From NCBI GenBank assembly GCA_017378975.1, contig JAFNXT010000122.1, positions 1 to 5,867 on the forward strand: DNA of 5,867 nucleotides, in the 5' to 3' direction. This DNA is from Oscillospiraceae bacterium (lineage in GTDB: Bacteria; Bacillota; Clostridia; Oscillospirales; Oscillospiraceae). The position numbers and the translations under genes are program-made. Below, one piece after another: positions 1 to 5,126 of this stretch (its first letter is position 1; each line of letters starts with the position of its first letter). Under the pieces are notes generated by a model. The model ran no database searches and was not told the origin of the DNA. It saw nothing but the letters and a program-made list of their open reading frames with translations.

Positions 1-170
1 ACATTCGTCGTGATGGTATGGACTATGTCAAGAAGATGAAGAAGAACTCCGAGATCACCGAGGATGACCAGAAGAAGGCAGAAAAGGATCTGCAGGATCT
101 GCTGGACAAATACATCAAGAAGGTGGACGAGGCTCTGGCCGCGAAGGAGAAGGAACTGATGGCGATCTGA
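1..170 (+). CDS. frr: Ribosome recycling factor, C-terminal part (5' truncated by window edge)
   Basis: Ribosome recycling factor works in the cytoplasm with EF-G to split the post-termination ribosome and release mRNA and tRNA. Only the end is visible: bases 1-2 finish a codon, the reading frame then runs from base 3 for 55 codons to a TGA at 168-170. The tail begins IRRDGMDYVKKMKK and ends AAKEKELMAI, with the ITEDD, DKYIKK and VDEALAAKEKEL segments that mark the long C-terminal helix of the family's three-helix domain I. The stretch is very rich in Lys and Glu, as expected for that helix. Position directly upstream of uppS is the usual Firmicutes arrangement, which supports the call. The start codon, the hinge and domain II lie outside the window. 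The stop codon sits inside a small palindrome (161-175). Confidence 0.95.
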   Translation, partial: IRRDGMDYVKKMKKNSEITEDDQKKAEKDLQDLLDKYIKKVDEALAAKEKELMAI

Positions 171-179
171 TCGCCGTGT

Positions 180-213
180 GGACCATTGGGGGCGTCACTG
201 CCCTCAATGGTTC
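180..213 (+). other. Strong hairpin in the frr-uppS gap
   Basis: Bases 182-193 pair with 200-211 to give a 12-bp stem with one G-U wobble (189 with 204) and a 6-base loop (194-199). The stem can be extended outward by G181-U212 (wobble) and G180-C213. The lower half is mixed and the upper half is GC-rich (GGGGGC against GCCCTC). It is followed by TCGTATCTTATC and not by a run of T, so it does not look like a normal intrinsic terminator. Possible roles are a weak terminator or attenuator, an mRNA processing or stability element separating frr from the downstream lipid genes, or nothing. The pairing is read directly; the function is inference. Confidence 0.6.
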
Positions 214-226
214 GTATCTTATCAGC

Positions 227-235
227 AAGAAAGGA
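227..235 (+). promoter_or_regulatory. Ribosome binding site deciding the uppS start
   Basis: AAGAAAGGA contains eight consecutive bases (228-235) matching the Shine-Dalgarno consensus AGAAAGGA and lies 8 bases upstream of the ATG at 244. The in-frame ATG at 235 overlaps the site itself and the in-frame GTG at 178 has no such site, so 244 is the best start. Confidence 0.75.
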
Positions 236-243
236 TGGGCACT

Positions 244-966
244 ATGGCACTTTCCAATGGGATGCCGGTCCCTCAGCATATCGCCATCATCATGGATGGC
301 AACGGTCGCTGGGCGAAGAACAGGGGACTGCCCCGAACTGCCGGACATAAGGCCGGTGGCGAGACCTTCCGCCGTATCGCAAACTATTGTCGGACCATCG
401 GTGTGAAGTATTTGACGGTCTACGCTTTCTCTACCGAGAATTGGAAGAGATCTGAGGAGGAAGTAGGCGGCATCATGCTGCTTCTGGAGCGTTATCTGAA
501 AGAAGCGCTTCAGGACATGGAGAAGAACGGTGTATGTTTCCGTTTCTTCGGGGACCTGAGCCGTTTGAGCCCGAAGCTTCGTAAGCTGTGTCTGGAGACC
601 CAGGAGCGTTCCGCCGGGTATCATGAGGTCCAGGTGAACTTTTGCCTGAATTACGGCGGCCGGGACGAGATCGTCCGTGCGGTCCGGTCCTTTGCTCAGG
701 ATGTGGTGGATGGCAAGCGGAGCATCGATTCTTTGACGGAGGAGATGTTCAGCTCCTATCTGGATTCTGCCGGTGTGCCGGATCCCGAGCTGGTGATCCG
801 GCCCTCCGGGGAGACCAGGACCAGCAATTTCCTGCCATGGCAGAGCGCCTATTCTGAATTCGTTTTCATGGATGTGCTGTGGCCGGATTTCATGCCGGAG
901 CATTTGGATGAAGCCATCGCCATGTATCACCGGCGGGACCGCCGTTTTGGAGGAGCGAAGGGTTGA
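244..966 (+). CDS. uppS: Isoprenyl transferase (undecaprenyl diphosphate synthase)
   Basis: This cis-prenyltransferase adds isopentenyl diphosphate units to farnesyl diphosphate to make the C55 undecaprenyl diphosphate carrier used for peptidoglycan and other wall polymers. It acts at the inner face of the membrane. From ATG 244 the protein has 240 residues, near the family norm of about 250. Motifs in order: HIAIIMDGNGRWAKNRG with catalytic Asp18, Trp23, Arg31 and His35; AFSTENWKR with Phe62, Ser63, Trp67 and Arg69; then the C-terminal block RPSGETRTSNFLPWQSAYSE with Arg186, Arg192, Ser194 and metal-linked Glu205. All sit at a constant offset of 8 from the corresponding E. coli residues, so the active site looks complete. 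Within the block, Pro187 and Thr193 differ from the more common Thr/Gly and Leu/Ile. An in-frame extension back to GTG 178 would translate the hairpin and lacks family similarity. The exact chain length cannot be read from sequence; C55 is inferred from context. cdsA follows after one base. Confidence 0.96.
   Translation: MALSNGMPVPQHIAIIMDGNGRWAKNRGLPRTAGHKAGGETFRRIANYCRTIGVKYLTVYAFSTENWKRSEEEVGGIMLLLERYLKEALQDMEKNGVCFRFFGDLSRLSPKLRKLCLETQERSAGYHEVQVNFCLNYGGRDEIVRAVRSFAQDVVDGKRSIDSLTEEMFSSYLDSAGVPDPELVIRPSGETRTSNFLPWQSAYSEFVFMDVLWPDFMPEHLDEAIAMYHRRDRRFGGAKG
949..962 (+). promoter_or_regulatory. Ribosome binding site for cdsA inside the uppS 3' end
   Basis: GGAGGAG at 949-955 is 12 bases from the cdsA ATG at 968, and a second purine run GAAGGG at 957-962 is 5 bases away. 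Either could serve. Both lie within the last codons of uppS, so cdsA translation is probably coupled to uppS. Confidence 0.6.
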
Positions 967-967
967 T

Positions 968-1780
968 ATGCTGAAAAGGACGATCGTGGGATTGGTCCTG
1001 ATCCCACTACTGTTGGTCGTTGCCCTCTGGGCACCGAAGATCGTGGCGACGTTGGTCATTGCGTTGTTCTCCGCCATCGCCGCCTATGAGCTCCTGTTCG
1101 GGACCAAGCTGGTCCGGGAACCGAGGCTCCTGCTGTATACTATGGTCACAGCATTTTTGGTGCCGGTATGGAGCTATTTCGGGTGTGCGGTGCCGGTGGC
1201 GGTGCTGGGCATCCTGCTGTTTTATGCTTTGCTGTTCTCGGAACTCATGGCTTCGGGTCTAAAACTGCCGTTTTCCAAGGTCGGGATCTGCATGGTAGCA
1301 GGTATCGTGATACCTTTCATGTTCTCTGCGCTGGTGCGTGTTTTGTGTCGGGAAGACGGGAGATATTTTATCCTCGTTCCCTTTGCCGCCGCGTTCCTGT
1401 CGGATATCGGTGCTTATTTCGTGGGCTGTTTCTTTGGTAAGCATAGGCTTTGTCCCAAGATCAGTCCCAAGAAAACGGTGGAAGGTTTCGTTGGAGGGAT
1501 CGTCACCGCCATGGTCGGTATGGTCCTGTACGCATTGGTCCTTTGGCTGGTGACGAAGGTCCATGTCGATTATTTCGCTGTGCTGGTCTACGGTCTCGTG
1601 GGTGCGCTGGCCGGTGTATTCGGCGATCTCAGCTTCTCTGTGGTGAAGCGTCAGACCGGCATCAAGGATTACGGTAATCTGTTCCCCGGACACGGCGGTG
1701 TGTTGGATCGGTTCGACTCTGTGATCGTGGTGGCACCGCTGATCGAGGTGCTGCTGTGGCTCATGCCTATGGCATATTGA
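968..1780 (+). CDS. cdsA: Phosphatidate cytidylyltransferase (CDP-diacylglycerol synthase)
   Basis: This integral membrane enzyme converts phosphatidic acid and CTP to CDP-diacylglycerol, the branch precursor of phosphatidylglycerol, cardiolipin and phosphatidylserine-derived lipids. From ATG 968 the protein has 270 residues, the usual length. It is very hydrophobic with about eight predicted membrane segments (roughly residues 5-24, 26-46, 55-72, 73-97, 103-122, 131-153, 175-195, 200-222) and a final hydrophobic tail at about 251-268. The family signature spans residues 224-250, starting SVVKRQTGIKD and ending HGGVLDRFD, and fits the PROSITE-type pattern with Lys227, Arg228, Lys233, Asp234, His242, Asp247 and Asp250. 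An upstream conserved region has Asp146 in DIGAYF, followed by GKHRLCPKISPKKTVEGF. The frame stays open upstream to 872, but that part overlaps uppS and has no family similarity. The start is one base after the uppS stop, so the two are translationally coupled. Confidence 0.96.
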   Translation: MLKRTIVGLVLIPLLLVVALWAPKIVATLVIALFSAIAAYELLFGTKLVREPRLLLYTMVTAFLVPVWSYFGCAVPVAVLGILLFYALLFSELMASGLKLPFSKVGICMVAGIVIPFMFSALVRVLCREDGRYFILVPFAAAFLSDIGAYFVGCFFGKHRLCPKISPKKTVEGFVGGIVTAMVGMVLYALVLWLVTKVHVDYFAVLVYGLVGALAGVFGDLSFSVVKRQTGIKDYGNLFPGHGGVLDRFDSVIVVAPLIEVLLWLMPMAY

Positions 1781-1784
1781 GGAG
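1779..1784 (+). promoter_or_regulatory. Ribosome binding site for dxr overlapping the cdsA stop
   Basis: GAGGAG shares two bases with the cdsA TGA (1778-1780) and is 6 bases from the dxr ATG at 1791. A ribosome terminating on cdsA would cover this site, which suggests coupled translation. Confidence 0.7.
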
Positions 1785-1790
1785 TACATT

Positions 1791-2942
1791 ATGGTAAAAT
1801 ACGTTAGTATCCTTGGGTCCACCGGCTCCATCGGTCGGCAAACTCTGGATATCATCGAGCATATGGATGTGAAGGTGGTGGCACTGACTGCCGGTACCAG
1901 CGTGGAGCTCATGGCTCAGCAGTGCAGGCAGTTCCTCCCGGAGATTGCGGTCATGTCTACCAAAGAGGCGGCGGATGCCCTGGCCTCCCAGATCGCGGAT
2001 CTCCCTGTGGAGGTCGCCTGGGGAGAAGAGGGGCTGATCCGTGCCGCTTCCATCGAAAGTGCGGAATGTGTGATCACTGCCGTGGTAGGCATGGTGGGTC
2101 TCAAACCGACCCTTGCCGCGATCCGTGCCGGGAAGCGGATCGGCCTTGCCAATAAGGAGACGCTTGTCTGTGCCGGTGAGCTGGTGATGGCGGAAGCCGA
2201 CCGTTACGGTACCGAGATCATCCCGGTGGATTCGGAGCATTCGGCGATCTATCAGTGTCTCATGGGTGTCCGTGACCCCAAGGAGGTCAAGCGTCTGATC
2301 CTGACCTGCTCCGGCGGTCCGTTCTTTGGTATGACGAAGGATCAGCTTTCTCAGGTCACCAAGGCCGATGCCCTGAAGCATCCCAACTGGAAGATGGGCG
2401 CCAAGATCACCATCGATTGTGCCACCCTTATGAATAAAGGACTGGAAGTGATCGAGGCCATGCGGCTCTACCGTCTGCCTGTGGAGCAGGTGGATGTGGT
2501 GATCCACCGTCAGAGCATCGTGCATAGCATGGTGGAGCTGGTGGATGGAGCAGTCATGGCGCAGATGGGTGCGCCGGATATGCGACTTCCGATCCAGCTG
2601 GCGCTGACCTATCCCCAACGTATCGAATGTCCTGTGGATGGTCTGGACCTGTGTAAGTGCGGCGCTTTGACGTTCTGCGAGCCGGATATGGAGAATTTCC
2701 CCTGTCTGGCGCTGGCACGACATTGTGCGAAGCTAGGCGGCACCGCTTGTGCCGTCATGAACGGTGCCAATGAAGAGGCGGTGGCTTTGTTCCTTGCGGA
2801 TAAGATCGGCTTCTACGATATTTATGAGCTGGTCCGTGGTGCCGTTGAAAATGTTCCCAATGCGATGGATCCGACGCTGGAGGATATCCTGGCGGCGGAC
2901 CGTATGGCCCGTGAGTTCGTTCGGGTCAAAGTTTCATCTTAA
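1791..2942 (+). CDS. dxr: 1-deoxy-D-xylulose 5-phosphate reductoisomerase
   Basis: Dxr (IspC) catalyses the NADPH-dependent rearrangement and reduction of 1-deoxyxylulose 5-phosphate to 2-C-methyl-D-erythritol 4-phosphate, the first committed MEP-pathway step and the fosmidomycin target. The 383-residue protein has normal length and a well-placed ribosome binding site. Visible motifs: the NADPH-binding LGSTGSIGRQTLDI near the N-terminus; LANKETLVCAGELV; VDSEHSAI with metal ligands Asp147 and Glu149; LTCSGGPFFG (Ser174); HPNWKMG with His197; and MNKGLE with the third metal ligand Glu219. IHRQSIVHSMVEL and a normal C-terminal region follow. Two cysteines are unusual: Cys173 replaces the usual Ala or Gly before Ser174, and Cys210 stands where E. 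coli has Ser222, which contacts the substrate phosphate. All metal ligands and the NKGLE segment remain, so I expect an active enzyme. Its product feeds ispG, two genes downstream, and finally uppS. Confidence 0.97.
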   Translation: MVKYVSILGSTGSIGRQTLDIIEHMDVKVVALTAGTSVELMAQQCRQFLPEIAVMSTKEAADALASQIADLPVEVAWGEEGLIRAASIESAECVITAVVGMVGLKPTLAAIRAGKRIGLANKETLVCAGELVMAEADRYGTEIIPVDSEHSAIYQCLMGVRDPKEVKRLILTCSGGPFFGMTKDQLSQVTKADALKHPNWKMGAKITIDCATLMNKGLEVIEAMRLYRLPVEQVDVVIHRQSIVHSMVELVDGAVMAQMGAPDMRLPIQLALTYPQRIECPVDGLDLCKCGALTFCEPDMENFPCLALARHCAKLGGTACAVMNGANEEAVALFLADKIGFYDIYELVRGAVENVPNAMDPTLEDILAADRMAREFVRVKVSS

Positions 2943-2954
2943 GCGAGGCGTTCT

Positions 2955-4016
2955 ATGTCGATCATTTTTGCGATCTTACTGTTCAGTTTGCTGATCTTCG
3001 TCCATGAGCTGGGCCATTTCCTTGCGGCGAAAGCCTCCGGAGTCCGTGTCAACGAATTCTCTATGTTCATGGGACCTGCCATCTTCAAGAAGCAGGTGGG
3101 GGAGACTCTGTATTCCATCCGTTGCATCCCGATCGGCGGCTATTGCGCCATGGAGGGGGAGGATGAGGTTTCTGATGATCCCCATTCCTTCCACAGCGCG
3201 GCGTGGTGGAAGCGTTTCCTTATCCTCGTGGCTGGTGCCGCCATGAATTTCATCACCGGTGTGCTGATCTTCGTGATCGTGTTCCTGCCGGTCCAGCAGA
3301 TCGCTATGCCCGTGATCGGCTCCTTCGAGGAAGGGTGTACCCTCAACGGGGAGGGTGGCCTTCAGGTAGGCGATGAGATCCTGGAGGTGGACGGCGAGAA
3401 GATCTATGTCCAGTCCAATTTCTCTACGATCTTGTATCTCAACGGAGGAGACGTCCATGATCTGGTGATCCGTCGTGACGGCCAGAAGATCGTGATGGAC
3501 GACTTCCTCATGGAGAAGCATGAGTTCGTCGATGAGGACGGTACCACGTCTCTTCGTTATGGCTTCAGCTTCACAGCAGTAGACGTGACCATTGGAGATA
3601 AGATCGTTTATGCGTGGAACACCACGTTGGACAGTGTTCGTAACGTCCGTTTGAGCCTGCAGATGCTCCTGTCCGGCAAAGCCGGTATTGGTGACCTGTC
3701 GGGCCCTGTGGGCATCGTGGATCTGATGTCTGATGTGGCGGATACCTCTCCCAGTGTGTTGGACGCAGTCCTCAATATGCTGTGGTTCGGCGGTTTCCTT
3801 GCGGTGAACCTTGCTGTGATGAATCTGCTCCCTCTGCCTGCGTTGGACGGTGGCAGAGTGGTGGCGCTCCTTCTGACCACAGCGATCGAAGCCGTGACCA
3901 GAAGAAAGATCGATCCTAAGTATGAAGGCTATATCCATGGAGCCGGTATGATCCTGCTTCTGGGGCTGATGGCCATCATCATGTTCAAAGATATCATTTT
4001 CATTTTCAAGGGGTGA
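2955..4016 (+). CDS. rseP: Site-2 intramembrane zinc metalloprotease, RseP/RasP family
   Basis: This membrane protease cleaves transmembrane segments of substrates already trimmed by another protease. In related bacteria these include anti-sigma factors, the cell-division protein FtsL and signal-peptide remnants; the substrate here is unknown. The 353-residue protein begins with a membrane helix containing the zinc-binding HELGH at residues 17-21. A second hydrophobic segment covers about 88-113, a single PDZ domain about 108-185 (GLQVGDEILEVDG, with Asp140), and the third zinc ligand lies in the LDG motif of NLLPLPALDGGRV (Asp298). The C-terminus ends in another membrane helix at about 328-350. 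One PDZ domain and about 350 residues are typical of clostridial and Bacillus homologues, whereas E. coli RseP has two. A modest site, GAGG at 2945-2948, precedes the ATG. In B. subtilis the homologue rasP occupies the same place after dxr. Operon position suggests constitutive envelope housekeeping; no gene for an obvious substrate is in the window. Confidence 0.95.
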   Translation: MSIIFAILLFSLLIFVHELGHFLAAKASGVRVNEFSMFMGPAIFKKQVGETLYSIRCIPIGGYCAMEGEDEVSDDPHSFHSAAWWKRFLILVAGAAMNFITGVLIFVIVFLPVQQIAMPVIGSFEEGCTLNGEGGLQVGDEILEVDGEKIYVQSNFSTILYLNGGDVHDLVIRRDGQKIVMDDFLMEKHEFVDEDGTTSLRYGFSFTAVDVTIGDKIVYAWNTTLDSVRNVRLSLQMLLSGKAGIGDLSGPVGIVDLMSDVADTSPSVLDAVLNMLWFGGFLAVNLAVMNLLPLPALDGGRVVALLLTTAIEAVTRRKIDPKYEGYIHGAGMILLLGLMAIIMFKDIIFIFKG

Positions 4017-4018
4017 TC
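4008..4018 (+). promoter_or_regulatory. Ribosome binding site deciding the ispG start, overlapping the rseP stop
   Basis: AAGGGGTGATC resembles the full anti-16S complement AAGGAGGTGATC with one base missing. Its G-run ends 8 bases before the ATG at 4022. It includes the rseP stop TGA at 4014-4016. The in-frame GTG at 4013, which would add three residues, lies within this site and is therefore a poor start. Confidence 0.7.
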
Positions 4019-4021
4019 ATC

Positions 4022-5059
4022 ATGACCAGAAAGATCCAAGTCGGAGGCGTCCAGATCGGTGGCGGTGCTCCGGTGGTGATCCAGTCCATGCTCAATACCA
4101 AGACCACGGATGTGGAAGGTTCTCTGGCCCAGATCCGCCAGCTCCATACAGCGGGCTGTCAGATCGTTCGTCTTGCGGTCCCCAATATGGAGGGGGCCCG
4201 TGGCTTCGCTGAGATCTGCAAGGAAAGCCCTCTGCCTTTGGTGGCTGACATCCATTTTGACTATAAGCTGGCGATCGCCGCGGCTGAAGGCGGTGCTTCC
4301 AAGATCCGTATCAATCCCGGTAACATCGGTGGCGAGGACCGGGTCCAGGCGGTGGTGGATGTTTGCAAGGATAAGAAGATCCCCATCCGCATCGGTGTCA
4401 ACGGTGGCAGTTTGGATAAGAAACTGCTGGAGAAGTACGGTCATCCCACGGCTGACGCTCTGGTGGAAAGTGCCTTCGAGCATCTGGAACTGTTGGAGAA
4501 GTACGGTTTCTATGATACCTGCGTCTCCATGAAATCCTCCACTGTCCCCACCATGGTGGCGGCGGCCCGTTCTTTCCGAGCCAAATGCGACTATCCCATC
4601 CATATCGGTGTCACCGAGACGGGGCCTGTCCGTCAGGGTCTGATCAAGTCTGCCATGGGTATCGGCGCTCTGCTTCTGGACGGTATCGGTGATACCATCC
4701 GTGTGAGTTTGACCGACGATCCGGTGGAAGAGGTCTACGCCGCAAAAGATATCCTCAAGGCCGCCGGTCTTCGTAAGGAGGGCGTGAACATCGTTTCCTG
4801 TCCTACCTGCGGTCGGACCCGGATCGATCTGATCGGTCTGGTCGGTCAGGTGGATGCGGCCCTGAAGGACTGTCAGAAGCCCATCACCGTCGCGGTCATG
4901 GGCTGTGTGGTCAACGGTCCCGGTGAAGCCAGAGAGGCGGATATCGGCATCGCCGGTGGCGATGGCTGGGGCATGATCTTCGAAAAAGGTGAGCAGGTGG
5001 AGAAGCTTCCTTATGATGAGCTCTTACCTGCACTTCTGAAGAGGATCGAAGCATTGTAA
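4022..5059 (+). CDS. ispG: 4-hydroxy-3-methylbut-2-en-1-yl diphosphate synthase (HMBPP synthase, GcpE)
   Basis: IspG is a cytoplasmic iron-sulfur enzyme that reductively opens 2-C-methyl-D-erythritol 2,4-cyclodiphosphate to HMBPP, the penultimate step of the MEP pathway; electrons come from ferredoxin or flavodoxin. From ATG 4022 it has 345 residues, the normal size for the short two-domain bacterial form. The N-terminal part is a TIM-barrel with VVIQSMLNTKT, IVRLAVPN, ADIHFDYKLA, IRINPGNIG and RIGVNGGSL. The C-terminal iron-sulfur domain carries SCPTCGRT (Cys260, Cys263) and MGCVVNGPGEA (Cys295, Glu302). These four are the [4Fe-4S] ligands and lie exactly 10 residues before their E. coli counterparts (270, 273, 305, 312), so the cluster site is intact. 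It starts five bases after the rseP stop, and a strong terminator follows directly, making it the last gene of the operon. With dxr in the same unit, two MEP steps are probably co-transcribed. Confidence 0.97.
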   Translation: MTRKIQVGGVQIGGGAPVVIQSMLNTKTTDVEGSLAQIRQLHTAGCQIVRLAVPNMEGARGFAEICKESPLPLVADIHFDYKLAIAAAEGGASKIRINPGNIGGEDRVQAVVDVCKDKKIPIRIGVNGGSLDKKLLEKYGHPTADALVESAFEHLELLEKYGFYDTCVSMKSSTVPTMVAAARSFRAKCDYPIHIGVTETGPVRQGLIKSAMGIGALLLDGIGDTIRVSLTDDPVEEVYAAKDILKAAGLRKEGVNIVSCPTCGRTRIDLIGLVGQVDAALKDCQKPITVAVMGCVVNGPGEAREADIGIAGGDGWGMIFEKGEQVEKLPYDELLPALLKRIEAL

Positions 5060-5066
5060 GGTAACG

Positions 5067-5096
5067 AAGGGCGGAGCGTTCAACTCCGCCCTTTTT
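5067..5096 (+). terminator. Rho-independent terminator after ispG
   Basis: Bases 5067-5076 (AAGGGCGGAG) pair perfectly with 5084-5093 (CTCCGCCCTT) around a 7-base loop, and the 3' arm runs into five T residues (5092-5096). The stem is 10 bp with a GC-rich core. It lies 7 bases after the ispG stop and marks the end of the uppS-to-ispG transcription unit. It points only along the plus strand, since there is no matching T-run on the other side. Confidence 0.9.
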
Positions 5097-5115
5097 CCGA
5101 CGGGAAATATAGAGT

Positions 5116-5121
5116 AAGAGG
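5116..5121 (+). promoter_or_regulatory. Ribosome binding site for polC
   Basis: AAGAGG lies 5 bases before the ATG at 5127. It supports this start and sits in the 30-base spacer after the terminator. Confidence 0.65.
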
Positions 5122-5126
5122 TCAGT

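Noticed and set aside
178..243. Upstream in-frame starts for uppS at GTG 178 and ATG 235
   Set aside because: GTG 178 would translate through the hairpin and lacks a ribosome binding site; ATG 235 overlaps the binding site itself. The extra residues have no family similarity, and ATG 244 has an ideal site.
872..967. N-terminal extension of cdsA back to 872
   Set aside because: It lies wholly within uppS in another frame, is hydrophilic and unlike CdsA N-termini. ATG 968 starts a normal first membrane helix.
115..1077. Long antisense open frame (320 codons) over uppS; similar ones at 1767-2723 (over dxr), 2976-3938 (over rseP) and 3929-4603 (over ispG)
   Set aside because: All four are codon-on-codon with the sense genes, so they stay open simply because sense TTA, CTA and TCA codons are rare here. 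The translations are His/Arg/Gln-rich, resemble no family I know, and overlap well-supported genes completely.
4428..4507. 14-bp direct repeat (TGGAGAAGTACGGT at 4428-4441 and 4494-4507) in ispG
   Set aside because: Both copies encode LEKYG in frame, 22 codons apart. The first is a conserved family position and the second lies in a similar helix end, so this looks like coincidence of codon choice, not a duplication or regulatory repeat.
5085..5113. Possible polC promoter with TATAGA (5108-5113) as the -10 element
   Set aside because: There is no -35-like element at the right distance; that position falls in the terminator stem and T-run. The start site would fall on the ribosome binding site, leaving a leader of only a few bases.
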